Shown here: one piece after another, positions 52,225 to 64,000 of the stretch
How the letters are laid out: each line of letters opens with the position of its first letter
Numbering within the stretch: position 1 is the stretch's first letter
DNA from: Manis javanica
Taxonomy: Eukaryota; Chordata; Mammalia; Pholidota; Manidae
DNA length: 64,000 nt
Direction of reading: 5' to 3'
Assembly: GCF_040802235.1 (NCBI RefSeq)
Contig: NC_133172.1
Location: 64,301,613-64,365,612, forward strand
Notes under the pieces: model-generated
Databases searched by the model: none
What the model was told of the DNA's origin: nothing
Seen by the model: only the letters and a program-made list of their open reading frames with translations
Translations under genes and position numbers: made by a program

Positions 52225-53399
52225 GTGAGGAGCGGCGCGGCGGCGCGGGGCTGGGGGCTGGACGGCCTACGTCCGGGGAGGGGGCTACGCCCCTCCCGAC
52301 CTCCCTCCCCCTGACCCCCTCTGCAGGACCCGGCGTCACCTCCTCTGCCTTCCCTCTCCGAGGGACCCGGAGGCCCTTCCCGCCCTCCGCCGTTTCGGGA
52401 TTGGGAGCCCCTCCCCCCACCTCTATGCTGGGACGGGAACCTTCCCCTCTCGACCCCTTCTCCCTCTGCTGGACTTGGGCGTCCCCTGCTCCCTCCAGTC
52501 CAGCCCTCTGTGGACCTGGGAGCCGCCCCAAGGCTGGGGTACACCCTTTCTTGCTGGAGCCACCCACCAACTCTGCGCGTCAGGGCTGCTTCCGAGGGTT
52601 GCCTGCGGGTGGCGTGCTTTCCTCTGGGGAGAAGGGTTTTGACTTGATGGCTACCTTCGGGGAGCGGGGCCGAGGGGTGGGGGGCGTTCCGCCTCTCCCA
52701 TCTCCACCCCCTCCACCCGGGGCCAGTGCCTTCTGCTTTGGGGGCCTGCAGACCGCGCCCTGTAGTCTTTCCACTCCGGGATTCGTGGTGGGGAACCCTT
52801 GTCACACTGGTAACCGCCTCTTTAGGCTCTTTCTCCTGAGTGTGAGGGTGGGAGGTGGCGGCGGCTGTGCCGACCTTGGAATCTCTGCTGAGTTGCCACC
52901 AATTTCCTGGGTTTACCAGGGAGACAGCAGACAGAAGGTGTAAAATTTGGGGGACAGCCTGCTTGGTTTTCTGCTCTTGATCATCAACAAGAAGCAACAG
53001 TCAAGCCCTTGAGGAGTATTTGAAGTGATTTTTAGCTTCTAAATTTAAAAAAAAAGTTATTCTCTTCCCTGGAGAACTGGAGTGCTGGTGTGAAGCATAT
53101 GATGATATTAATCCAACAGCTGATACCTTGGGGGCAGCGCGAAGGCTGGCTGGGTCCCGGACTCTCCAGCCCTGGGAGCTGTTGGGTTGCAGACAAAACC
53201 ATAGCTACTTTGGTTGGAGGGGAATGTGCTGAACCCCGTCCCGTAGCCATCGCTGCTTCTCCACTAGGGTCTGGTCACTGCCCCTGCTCCCACCTCCCTC
53301 AGCACCTCTGCCATGTGAAGTTTTTGAATTGCTGTATTTTGCATAAAAAGCGCCAATATATTTGACAGGTGAAAATAAGAGTTGATGCTTAAATGGTAT

Positions 53400-53480
53400 T
53401 TTCCCTTTTATACTGAAGCAAGCTGAGGCCGTGTGTGCCCAAAGTCACACAGGAAGTAGCAGGGTTTGGACTGTGTGGTC
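53400..53480 (-). repeat. MIR-type SINE relic
   Basis: 'ctgaggccgtgtgtgcccaa' followed by 'agtcacacaggaagtagcag' matches the reverse strand of the MIR core ('cccaaggtcacacagctag'). Confidence 0.65.
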
Positions 53481-53669
53481 TTCATGGGTTGAATGCTGAG
53501 CCTGCAGAGGCACAAAGAGCTTTTCTCCTGAAGTTGTATTTTCCTCCTCGAAAGACCTTCCCTGCACCCCTCCCCATCCTTGGAGGTACACAATATAACC
53601 CAGGGTGTGGCTCCTGGCATCAAAGAGCAGGACACAGCTATAGAGGCCTGCCTGGCCTGGCCCTCTGAT

Positions 53670-53755
53670 GTTAAAGATGGGGAAACTGAGGCATGAAGTG
53701 GTAAGGGGTTTGTAACCAGTCACAGTAGCTGGTTAGAACTGAAGGCCTCCCACAT
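53670..53755 (-). repeat. MIR-type SINE relic
   Basis: 'gatggggaaactgaggcatg' with a following 'agtcacagtagctggttag'-like part is MIR read antisense. It lies 200 bases from another relic of the same kind. Confidence 0.65.
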
Positions 53756-54559
53756 CTTTCTGTGGGAGGGTCAAGCCGTGTTTCTTATTGGTGCTCTAAA
53801 ATGTGCAAGGAGGCAGTGACCATCTGGTTCTGCCCACTTTTCAGCCCCCAGGGATGTAGCCACTCCTTCCTGGTCACTGTAGACGCAGCAGGAAGCCTCC
53901 ATTCTCTGATGACTTATGGGAACGTCCCAGCCCATGATACTAAGGAGCCCAATTCAGTTTTCCATTTGATACTCTCTTCAGTTCCCACCCATAAACATGT
54001 CTTGTAAAGGTGGATGAGTTTATGACTTGCTGCCTTTTTAAAGATTAAGAAAAATAGATTACCCTGAACTTTCTTTTCTCTTCCGGAGCCTTTGTAATCA
54101 ACTGAAACTTTAGATCAAATGCCTCCCAAAGGTGGCTAACTCAAAGCTTCTCTGGGACTTGAATGATTGGTGAATTCACTGGAACATGCGTGTTTATTTC
54201 TTGCTGTAAATAGCTATTAGGAAAATGTTCACATGGGCCCTCAGAACCAGCCTCCCTTACAAAGTTCTGGTAAATCTAGGCATTAAGTAAAGGTTTAAAA
54301 TAATTTAAAAGAAATTAACAACAAAAACTAACCCATATGTGGGGGAATGAATAATATTATATTAGCACAGTCAGTGACACTTCTCCATGCTTCCATCTAC
54401 GACAGGAGGAATAATCTTTAGTCTGGAGACGTCTTCATAACTACTTGGGAAACACCCCTCTCTGTGTTTTTATAAATGAGAAAAAGGAAAATGTATTAAC
54501 ATGTGAAGTTATTTTTAAGAGGCCATTATTAAAACCTCCTGATGGGGAAAGGGCTGGTC

Positions 54560-54640
54560 TTTTTGTTGTTGTTGTTATCAGTAATCTACAATTACATGAA
54601 GAACATTATGTTTACTAGGCTCCCCCCTTAAGTTGGGCTT
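54560..54640 (-). mobile_element. Short L1 3' tail
   Basis: 'aatctacaattacatgaaga' and 'acattatgtttactaggctc' repeat the tail found at 17180-17240. A T-rich run on the left marks minus orientation. Flanking gggct/cttttt resemblance is too weak to call a target duplication. Confidence 0.75.
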
Positions 54641-55551
54641 TTTTTTTTTTTAACTGAGACAAGATAGTAGCAGGCTTTACCGTGCAAGCCGTTGCCTGTG
54701 TAGTGAAGCTAAGCTAATTTCCTAAGTGCAGGTCGGCCAGTGGTCAGGTGGCCCTGGAATGTTCTGTGTGGTGTCTGCCTGATGCCCTCCAGAGTGGTGC
54801 ACTCCAGGAGAATGGCCGCACGCCAAAGCGGTGCTTGGCTGGCAGCTCACTGGAGAGACCTCCTGCCTTCTGGGCCTACATCTGCTGGTCATGCATACTT
54901 TTCTCTGGACACTGGGCTCTTTACCAAGAAAGCCCCCTGGGCAGGCACAGCGCTGGATGCAGTGTAGATAGGGGCGTGCAGTCCTCACAGACATCTCCCA
55001 TCACCTCCCACTTCCATTCTGCTTGTGCTGATTTACACACTGCCCTACTTTTCTGAGGTTTTTTTTGTCAGTTTTGATATTAAAACTTTTCACAGGCCCC
55101 ACTTTCCAGGCTTGGGGCACTCACATGACCTGTCCACCAGGTCACCTGTCCCTTCAGCCATCTCCTGTTCCTTTATCTTCTGCCTGTGGTTCTGAGATCA
55201 GCCGCCCCTGTGCACAGGCACTGTCTCCAGGGTAGAGCTCCTGCAGGTAGCACCGCATTGTAGTTCACAGTTGCATGGATGCAAGGCCTCATTTTATAGC
55301 TCTTGAGTTCCAGACACAGAAATGCTTCCTAGTCCATCCTGCTTGGACTGTGACGTCTTGGTGTCATGAGCTCCATGGGACCTGGAATTCTCTTTCCACC
55401 CCTTTCTCCCCAGCTCAGTAGCTGGAGAAACAGAGCAGTGCTGAGGAGCAGCCCCTGGCATCTGACGGGTGCCTCATTCTTCCTGCAAACTGGGGTCATG
55501 GTAGCATTTGCCTAGGATCAGATAAGGACAAATGAGAGAGCCAGGAAGCAA

Positions 55552-55680
55552 ATGCACGCACACACACGTGCACACAGACACAGACACACATGCACACATA
55601 CAGACACGTGCACACAGGTACGCGTGCACACAGATATGCACGCAGACACACACAGCCGTGCACACACACACACAGGTTAT
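55552..55680. repeat. Interrupted CA/TG-type microsatellite
   Basis: About 125 bases of cacaca broken regularly by gtgcacac, cagacac and atgcacac. The alternating purine-pyrimidine composition is prone to Z-DNA formation. Confidence 0.9.
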
Positions 55681-56399
55681 CTCTGTGCAACTATTATTGC
55701 ATATGTAAATGGGGCCATCTGTTTCCTCAGCAGACACTCATTCAAGTATCTCCTGGCTAGTGTGTCCTCTCCCGGGAGCTGAAGTAGGACCCATGGCCAC
55801 TAAGGATGTCACGGGTGTTCTGGTAGGCCTTGCTGGCAGGTCCCCTCCTAAGTGAGAAAGAACTTAGCTTGCCTTTTTTGAAGTGGCTGTCCACACAGAT
55901 GAGCATGCAGTCAGTGTGAGAGCATCTTCTGGTGGACTGTGCCTCCATGCAGGGAAGTGAGAGCTAGTTGTAAGATGAACTCCTTCTGTGGGAAAGCATT
56001 TCCTCCTCCCGGCTCTGGGAGAGTCTCTGCTCCAGTCAAGGTCTTTCCCATGTGGCTTTTGTCTCTGGCTTCTCGGTTCCCCACGGAAGCTGCTGACGTT
56101 ACTGTCCTCACTGTCCGTGGGGGACTCCCGTGCTCACCTGCTGCAGCCTATGAGGGTCACCCAGCCAAGATATGGTATGGAGATGAAGCCTGGCCTCCCA
56201 GGGACTGGTGGGCACTTTGCTTTATGATCCAGGTTGACCACAGCCCACACCTTCAGAGTACTTGTGGGAAAGGTGCACACAACGTTGGGCCCGCTGTCTT
56301 CCATGTGATGAGAGAGGCACTGTAACGACCCTCATTGTGCAGATGGGAAACCAGGTCCACAAAGGTAAAGCAGCCTTCCAATTGCCCAGGGTGCTTGCT

Positions 56400-56560
56400 A
56401 CCCACCCCCTGTGTGGCTTTGGGAAGTTCCTTAGCATCTGGTTGCCTCACTGTCATTCTCTGTGCAATGCGAGGATGATGGCACCCACCTTGAAGGCTGG
56501 GTTGATGGCTGTGAAGCCTTGGGATGTGCTTGGCATGAGAAAGCACTGGCTTGCCAGGGT
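56400..56560 (+). repeat. MIR-type SINE relic
   Basis: 'gtgtggctttgggaagttcc', then 'ttgcctcactgtcattctct', 'gatgatggcacccacctt' and a 'gcttggcatgag' end follow the MIR order. Confidence 0.65.
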
Positions 56561-59500
56561 AGCAGCTAAGGTGTCCTAGTCCTGTCCATATGGACACCCT
56601 GCCCAGACCCAACTTAGAAGCCCCTGCAGGTTCGTGCAGAGCCTTGACCAGAAGCTGTAGGTGGCCGCCCCTCGGGACAGGAGGAGGCTTGCAAAGTGCA
56701 CCAGGCAAGGGTCTCAGAACCTGCTCACTATGTACATTCCTTGATAATGTAAATCGTCCTCCATCCCAGACAACACCTGAGCTCTCCTTCAGAGGATGGG
56801 AGCGAGGGCTGTGGGAGGGGCTGGTGACTGAGCTAGGTGTGTTTGTAGACAGCATTCCTGGTTGAGTCTCACCTCTGAGCAAGGATCACCTCCCAGGAAG
56901 GCTGTCCTTCAAAAAACTGTGTTGTTATCCAGACACCTGTGAAGCGGCCCGTGCTGCTGGCTGTAATAGATGCCCCGGCCATGTGCAAGGTCTGCCCTGT
57001 GCCTATATAGGAGAGGGTTTTACTCTTGAGGAGGGGCTCACGGAGACACGGTCCCAGTGCCTTAGCCACATTCAGAGCCCTGGTCCTCCACACCCCCCAG
57101 GTGTTCACAGAGAAGGGCTTCTCTGTCTCCTGGGATGGAATCAACCATGTCCTTTGAACTCAGCATGAGGGATGAGCCATGGGGCTGGTGGTGTTCGAGT
57201 GGCTCCTGTAGAGGGAGTCCTGTGGTGTTGGCTGGTCAGTCCTGGGACGTGGCCGTTCAAGCAAATATGTGAGTATGGGCTACAGGAAGACTGATCCTGT
57301 TAGACTTCTCAGATGGCGTTTGGCCTCCTGGTAAGGCCCCAGTCAGGGAGCAAGGCTGCCTGGAAATGGCTCCTCCATGATCAGGCAGGTCGGGAGGGCT
57401 GCCTGCATGGCCTTCAGCTCCACCTGGGACCCCTGGGCCACCAGTGTCCAGCTCATGTGTAACTGTTCAAGGGCATTTGCCCTGTAGCCTGTCCCTAAGG
57501 ACTAGAGAGGGAGAGATGGCAGAAGGGCTTAAAAGCAGGGTGTAAGAGTTTCCTTTGGCTGCGATAACAAATCACCCGAGCTTACTCTTTTATAGTTGAA
57601 GAGGTAAAAAATCCAGGATACTGTCTTGGCCTTAAGGTCAGCTGATTAGCAACCTCACCTGCCACCCCAAGTCCTCCCTGCAATGTAATGTGCCCACAAG
57701 TCCTGGGGTTAGAAAATGGACAAGTTGGGGAAAGGTCACATGAGTGCAATGGGCACTCACATTTGAGTCTGCTGGTGGGTGTTTAAACACAGATCCACAG
57801 ATGGCTGGGTCCAACCCTGGAGTGTCTGATCCTGCCCAGGTCTGGGGTGGGCCTGAGAAGCTGCATTTCTGACAGGTTCCCAGTGATACTGGGCTACTGC
57901 ATAAGTGGACTCCCTGGGCCGCACCCTGAGCAAGGTCCTCCAGCCCTTTCTGGAATACCTCCAGCAGTGACCAGCGGCTATGGTCTCTGTGCTGGCTTCA
58001 GAGCCGGGCTTGCTGGGGACTGAATCTCAGCCAGATACTTCAGGCAAGTCCCTCACTCTCTCTGGGCCGCACTGTGGGGCTGAAGCCCAGACTAAGTGAG
58101 ATTTGTGACTGAATGAGCTGCCATCAGCCAAGTGGGGGGGGGACCTGCGTTAGAATGCGGTGCACCTCTTCCAGGGCTGCGGTGACCATTGGAAGGCTGT
58201 CTCTGGGGCTGTTCCCAAGATGTGCTGGCTAGAGTTGGGTATGGAAGTCCTGCAGGAGCAGAGAAGCAACCCTCCTTCCCTTGCCAGAACTTTGTGACAG
58301 TGGAGCCAATTATCTGAGCGTTTATTGCTTGGGGTGTACACAGGCTTCTGGCCAACACCTGCCCCCTCGACTTGGGTCTCCTCAGGGGCTCTGCAGCAGG
58401 GGAGGGAGCCATGCCCTGTGGGTGTGTGTGAGCTCAGGAGAAGCAGGCTGACCTCTGCCACAGGCTTCCTGGAGGTGGGCGTCTGCGGAAGTGAGGTGGA
58501 GGAGGGAGGGAACCACAGGCCCGATGCCTTTCATCCAAAGAACTCTTGTGTTTGCGAACAAACACAAAACCTCCTTTCAAGAACGCTTTCCCCGCTGCCT
58601 TCGGTTTGCCTCCAGCTTGTTTCTAGAGACCAATGCTGTCATGGGGTGTTAGTTAAAGTTTTGAAATTTGTTACTTGACAATAAAACAGGCATTTGCAAA
58701 TGGCTTACTAGGTCCGCATGTGCCTTCACTTCACCTTTACAGTAGCCTGTGTGGCGGTGCCACCCTTGTTTAATGAGGGCCATTCTGAGAATGTCAGTCA
58801 GTGTGAGCCCCCCGGGTCTGTGACTCCAGAGGCTTGTTCGCCTCAGACCACACGCTCTTGCCCTGAATCGTGAATGAGCCTGCATCACACACACACGCTC
58901 CGCACAGACTGGTCTCTCAGCGCCGTGGCACAGCACGTGCCCCCCTCCTGCCAGCCTCTGCACGTGGTCACACGGCTCAGTGTAGCTCCTTCTGAGCCCA
59001 GGATTCTGCCTCCTGCTGTCCACTTAAAGGACCTCTGGCCATCTCATCACAAAGGACACCTCCTTCCCCTTCTGTGGATGACTCCGTATGTCTCTAGTGG
59101 ACATATATTTGTTTCCAGTATCTCCCAGTTAGGAAGGAAGTGCCGGTGAGCCTCCTGGTGGGCCTCATGCCATGTGGGCCCGTCTTCTAAGCAGACCTGC
59201 TAACGCAAGGCCCTCGGGTGCAATTTCAACGTGAGATGTCGCAGACTGCCTTCCTAGTGGCCATTTCCCACCAGCATGGAGGGCGCCTCCGGCTGCCCTC
59301 CCTGCTGTGGGGCCTCACGGGTTCTCCGGGAACCCTAAGCCTGAGATGCTGGAAGGCAGGAGCCTCCTGGGCTGGAGACAGGTCTGCCCTTGGAGTCGCC
59401 AGTATTTAGGGGCTGGAAGGTCCAGCCTGGGAGCCTGGTGCAGCCCAAGCTGTGGTGGGCGGGCCTCCACAGAGACGGGCACGCTCTCCCTCTTCTGGAG

Positions 59501-60329
59501 GGGGGACCGTGGGCTCCTCCACAGCCATTCCCGTCCTGACCACAGGCCTAACGAATCACAGGCAGGTGCCCCCAGGCTAAGCATGGCGGAGGCCCTGGAG
59601 ACCCCCACCACCTCTGTGGAAATCCCGCTCCCACTCCTTGTGGCCGCAGTGCCCTGGGATGAGTCTGCATCTGTGCCTCACTTGTTCTTTCAGGCGACAC
59701 TGCAAGTCAGGTGGGCAGTCGAGGAAACAGGTGAGAGAGGCAGGGGGCCGGTGGGACTCGGCCTGAAAGGTGCCACTCCCACCCCTGAGGCAGACAGGGG
59801 CTGATGCCGCTGGGAAGCCCTCCACTACCTGCCGTCTTGGCAGGTGGGGTACTTGCCTTGAAGCTGTACCCCACAGGCTTCTCTCCCCCACATAAAATCT
59901 TTTATCTTTTACTACGACGACACAGGACCATTTCAAAGAAAACCTCCCAGCATCTTGATTTCTCCTCATTTGTTATTTTATACCAAATTAACCGGAGCAG
60001 CCTTGGTAAGGGTGCACCGCCCTGCTGGGTGAGAAGCGGGGCCATAGGATGCCTCGGAAACTGGGCATCCTGGATGTGGCTCCACTCAGCATGGCGCTGA
60101 TGGACCTCGTGAGAACCCTCAGTCTTAGCTGCCTTCATCTGCTTCTGTCTGCGTCTCTGCTCTCCCACAAAGATAATTTTTAAAATAAGCAAAAGATGGT
60201 CTGCACAATGCTAGTGACCACGCTGGTCACAAAGTTACAATAGTTTCATAAGGTCATACCCAGCTCTTGGGTGGGCTGGCCAGAAGGGCCCACGTTGGGG
60301 TCTGGCAGTGCTTGGTGGGGGCCCCAGCA

Positions 60330-60420
60330 ATGCCATTGATTAACTGTGTGGTCACACTCTGCCTGAGCCTCGGCCTCCTCATCTGTAAAGAGAGAGTCAT
60401 GACACCAACATCCATGAGGG
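60330..60420 (+). repeat. MIR-type SINE relic
   Basis: 'aactgtgtggtcacactctg' then 'cctgagcctcggcctcctca' and 'tctgtaaagag' match the MIR core and following part in sense orientation. Confidence 0.65.
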
Positions 60421-61149
60421 GGCCGTGCACACTGAAGCCACAATAATTCATTCGCTAGTTTTATAGCAAAGAAATTCCACAGCCTCCTTCTGCCCAAACG
60501 TCATGGAGGGCAGCTTGTTCACGGAAACCCCAAGTCCTCGCCACTTGTTATGATTCCATTCATGAGCACCTGCTTTGTTAACATATGGATTCTTAAGGGA
60601 GGGACTCGGCCATCACTGTTGCTGCAGTCGGAAAGCTCCCTGGTGCAGGGCCTGCACAGGGGCCGAGGGACCGGCTGGCCGCCCCACCCTGCTGCTCGGC
60701 CGTAGCGTGCGCAGGGCACCAGTCTCTTCCAAAGAGCGCCTTTGTGCTCCGTTTGGTTTCTTCGTCCTTCCATGGCCTCCATCCATCCACAGCTACACAC
60801 ATACTGGACGTCCACGGGATACTGCTTGCTGCTCACTTTTATATGAATTCCACTAATGCTGGGAGTGGATGGCTTTCCATTATTTTAATGGATCAGCCCA
60901 ACACAGACTCCTTTTATCTTTGGCAATCTTCCTGGCTCTTGATGGCATTTTAACAATATTTGCAGTTAGCAGTCTCACTTAGCAGAATTTAGTGGTTTGG
61001 TTTTTTATACCCCATCTCATTCCAGAAAGAATTTAAAGCAGCTGAAGTTCACATCCTGACACAGTTCTACTTACTTAATTCAAGGAAAGTTGTAGAAGTG
61101 GGTGGGTTTTCTGTCTCACCCAGCCTGGCATCTTGGAAGGCCAGGGAAA

Positions 61150-61390
61150 TAGCTTAGGGCTCAGCAGGAGCACAGATTCTGGGGTCCCCCTGCCTGGCCT
61201 CACCCAGCACCACCACTTACCATGACACTCTGGGGCAAACAAGCTCACCCTCTGGGCCTCTGTTTCCTCGTCTGTGAAACGGGTTCCAGAACCACTTACC
61301 TCCCGGGTGGTCTAGGTTACATGACAGGTAACCCAGTACCAGGTCAAGTGGTAAACAGCAAACTACAGAGGCTAAATGAGTACCTGGGCT
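61150..61390 (+). repeat. MIR SINE relic, nearly full length
   Basis: 'gagcacagattctggggtcc', 'caccacttaccatgacactc', 'ctctgtttcctcgtctgtga' and 'ccacttacctcccgggtggt' give the full MIR order. It lies about 500 bases upstream of SPIRE2 exon 2. Confidence 0.75.
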
Positions 61391-61902
61391 TCAACCCAGG
61401 ACTCTGATTCTTGCTGGAGATGCTGACGGTCTAGGGAAAGCCCCCAGACCCAGAAGCAGTGGCCGGAGGCTGGCCTGCCCATTGGGAGTCCTCAGAGCAA
61501 CTTTCCTCTTAGTTGGGTTTTCTCCTCTGACCCCTCTGATGGGGGCCTCAGGGCCTCAGACAGTGAGGTCTTTCTGCAGACGGGCTTATCTGAGCTGCCC
61601 CCTTCACCAAACACACTTCCCCGGGTACAGACTCGATGGCCCCGATGGCTGATCCCTTCCGAGTGGTCGCCTCGGTGTGACTTCTGTGTGGGGCAGGGCC
61701 TGTGCACTGGGTGTCCAGCCCAGAGCCAGGGCTTCAGGTGTGCATCTGAGCGACTGCTAGCACAGCCATTGCAAGCTTCCTGGCATTCCGGTGGAGACTC
61801 CAGGCAATGCTCTGGGGTAGGGGAAGGGCAGGTGGGTGGGTGCACTCCTCGGGGCCCCAGGTGCTGAGGTATGTCCTGATGGCCTCTTCTGTCCTCTCGT
61901 AG

Positions 61903-61946
61903 AGTCCACAACGATGATGGTGTCGCCGGCGAGCTGGGAAGCCCAG
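61903..61946 (+). CDS. SPIRE2: SPIRE2 exon 2 (44 nt)
   Basis: The acceptor is ctctcgtag|AGTCCA and the donor CCCAG|gtactg. Joined to the last G of exon 1 it reads E-STTMMVSPASWEAQ, which aligns with human EPATMVVPLASSEAQ in the KIND domain and ends on a codon boundary. Exons 1 and 2 together give 309 nt, or 103 codons, in frame. The next exon (human TVQSLGFAIYRALDWGL...) was not found in the window. Confidence 0.9.
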
Positions 61947-64000
61947 GTACTGTTGAAATGATTTTTAAATTTATTGGATACATATTAAAACTTAGGTGTA
62001 TCATATAATATAAATTAGAAAAAATATAAAGCTGTACAATTGTTTCCCTGAGACAGGGGGTTGACGAAGAGATTACTCCCAGAGGGCCAGCCGGCGATGA
62101 GAGAGCCCACCAGGTGGTGTGGACCCCGGGGGCCTTGGTGGGCCTGCAGGGGTGGGAGAAGCGATGATGTCCCGCCTCCCTCTCCCTGTCACCCCCAAAC
62201 TCCTGGGATGCCTCCCACTGGACAGAGGGAGGGAGCGAAGATGATGTGATCTGAGGGGCCAGCCCCCGGGCATGGGGTGTCAGGCAGGAAGTGAGTCTCA
62301 GGGTCACTCAGAAAACCAACCCAATGACCCCCATCCCACCCAGAACTCAAACCTCATCTGTGGGATTTCTTCCTGTGTCTCCCTGTCCATCCACCTGCCC
62401 CCAGGTAATTTGTCCTGAATTTAATATTTATCATTCCACTGCCTTTCAAAATAATTTTATGAAAACATGTATTTATATATTAAACAGTATTATACCAAGG
62501 TGGGTGGGCACAGGCCAGAAGAGGCTATACTGTCTGTCGTAGGGAACTTAAAAGCGATACTAAAACCATTCCAAAGGTTTCCTACCTTTTATTACCACAC
62601 GCTGGCAATTCTTAATATGTCAGTGACAAGACACCCACCCCATGTTTAAGGACACACTGCTAGGATTGCCATGAGCCCTGTGGAAACAATATTGTGATTG
62701 TATATAGTTTCCTGGAATTTGGGGAAAAACTCAGTGTGTTTTCAAGAGTCATCTTCATTGCTTTGTGTTTGTCGTCCCCTCCACTGCTGCATAATATTAT
62801 GGATAATTTGTTTATCCGAAGTGCAGGACTGTCCCCCTGCCTCTCAGGCAGTGATGCTGGGTGGCCCTGCTGTCCGGAGTCCCTTCCTCCTGCTGCAGAG
62901 GAGACCCACTGGTGCCAGTTTCAAGAATCCTTACAAGGGGCTTTTTTGTGTTGGGGTCCAGCCTGGGTCGTCCTGCCCAACGGCCCGTACATGAACCTGG
63001 TGATAGCCCCGCCCCTGGAAACGCACCTGTCTCGCTCACCCCGTGCTCTCTGCTGGCCCCTGGTGGAGCTGGCCTGCTCTTTCAGGGCCTCTGCTCTGGG
63101 GCCCCTTGGCTGCCTAGGGCGCCCCCTTTGGTCTGCATTCGGGGCGGCAGAGCTGGTGATTCTGAGACTCTGGCCCGCTGCTCAGATTTTTCCTTATGGG
63201 AAAGTCCCCAGGGGCACAGAGAGGCTCTTGAGGGAGCAGCTGTCAGATGGGCCCCTGTTGCCATTAACCCTTTCACTGCTGGTGCTCCGGCCAGTGACCA
63301 GAGGGGAGGCACAGGTGGGCTGCCTGGAGCTGGGGGCTTTCCTCCCTGGCCCTCTGTCTGCCCCGCCTCATGCCGTGGACTGGTGTCCAAGGGAGAGACC
63401 GGGTCAGGGCCATTACAGGTCAACAGGGGCTGTGGGAAGACCCAGGAAGGGTGTGAAGTTCACCTCCACCACCATCCCTTCCTGGCACCAACCCTCTGGG
63501 CCAAGAAGGAATTGATGGGAATTGGTGAGAACTGTGGCTTGTCAGCCCAGTAGTCCTGAGGGGCCTTAGGGTGCTTTCTGGGGATCCCACTGCCCCAGGG
63601 GACTCCACCCAGCTCAGGCCAGGGCCCTGCAGTCACCTTTCAGGTGTGGCCAGCTTGGCCTTGGCCTTGTGCCCTCTGACTCATGGTTTTAGGGTGTGCC
63701 TGGGATTGGATCTGTGACCCTTGCTTGCCCAAAGGGGAGATAAGACATTCTCCTAGATGGGCGGGGCTTTTGTTGGCTTTAGGCTGGAACTTTGTCACTA
63801 TCGCAGCCTGTTCTTCCCACAAGACCCGTGAGCCCAGGTTGACACCCCTAGGTCCCCCGGCTCAGGGTGCTTTTTAAAGTGTTGCAGGACAGACAAGGCC
63901 TGTTCTTGCCTCCGTCCCCTGCCTAGTGCTGGCTCTCACCACCTGCCATCCTTCAGGCTGGCTGCCTTGGACTCCAGGTGGTAAGAGTGTCCCTGAGGTC
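61947..64000 (+). other. SPIRE2 intron 2 (partial)
   Basis: The sequence is GC-rich and mainly unique, with an AT-rich piece at 61955-62045 and old L1-like sequence at about 62640-62830. No exon 3 of SPIRE2 was recognised before the window ends. Confidence 0.5.

Larger units (their letters stand above)
52225..61902 (+). other. SPIRE2 intron 1 (9.7 kb)
   Basis: The 5' part (52225-52900) is still CpG-rich. Further on there are MIR-type pieces (53400-53480, 53670-53755, 56330-56560, 58020-58085, 60330-60420, 61150-61390), an L1 tail at about 54560-54640, a CA-rich microsatellite at 55552-55680, and an old LTR-like piece at 57545-57720. No other coding exon was recognised. Confidence 0.55.

Noticed and set aside
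51365..52997. Two minus-strand open frames of 401 and 446 residues opposite SPIRE2 exon 1
   Set aside because: They are Arg/Pro/Gly-rich frames antisense to a CpG island, overlapping the real exon, with no domain resemblance.
54560..54660. Target duplication around the short L1 tail
   Set aside because: The flanks share only gggct and a T run, too little to call.
61492..62307. Minus-strand 271-residue open frame over SPIRE2 exon 2
   Set aside because: It is antisense to a supported exon, includes MIR-adjacent intronic DNA and shows no recognisable motif.
62694..63553. Plus-strand 273- and 230-residue open frames in SPIRE2 intron 2
   Set aside because: The sequences do not match SPIRE2 exon 3 or any family I know; they are intronic GC-rich frames.

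Overview
The window is mammalian nuclear DNA covering the ZNF276 - FANCA - SPIRE2 block, which in human lies at 16q24.3. Split genes with GT/GC-AG introns, CpG-island promoters, MIR/MaLR/L1 relics and an ERV solo LTR all fit a placental mammal. I see no Alu, B1/B2, BovB or carnivore tRNA-Lys SINE, so it is not a primate, rodent, ruminant or carnivore of the usual type. A recurring L1 3' tail (about 280-640, 17153-17297, 54565-54630) looks like one I associate with pangolins, but that species guess is weak.

Layout: (1) 1-1965, + strand, the last two coding exons and 3' UTR of ZNF276 (three C2H2 fingers, stop at 1591-1593, AATAAA at 1944-1949). (2) 1985-42299, - strand, the complete FANCA coding region, tail to tail with ZNF276. 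I placed all 43 exons by reading the minus strand, matching conserved peptide blocks of human FANCA recalled from memory, and requiring splice sites and phase to agree. The exons sum to 4311 nt, an uninterrupted frame of 1436 residues plus stop (human 1455). (3) 42300-43000, the FANCA promoter side, holding a degenerate 27-bp tandem array whose core is a CCAAT box. (4) 43000-51400, intergenic, with a CpG-rich flank, a 748-bp solo LTR with 4-bp target duplication, an MLT1-type MaLR and mostly unique or ancient-repeat sequence. (5) 51438-64000, + strand, the CpG island, exon 1 (start of the KIND domain), a 9.7-kb intron, the 44-nt exon 2 and part of intron 2 of SPIRE2; the rest of the gene lies to the right of the window.

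The three genes are not a functional operon. ZNF276 is a zinc-finger nuclear protein, FANCA is a subunit of the Fanconi anaemia core complex (interstrand crosslink repair), and SPIRE2 is an actin nucleator. ZNF276 and FANCA probably share overlapping 3' ends, and the space between FANCA and SPIRE2 is a divergent promoter arrangement about 9.7 kb wide.

Most unusual points: the CCAAT minisatellite directly upstream of FANCA; four GC-AG introns in FANCA (after exons 16, 36, 37 and 41); FANCA exon 23 shortened by 45 nt, apparently through loss of the ancestral donor; a clean solo LTR; a short L1 insertion with a 17-bp target duplication; and a 63-bp direct repeat around FANCA exons 4-5. I found no previously unknown protein-coding system.
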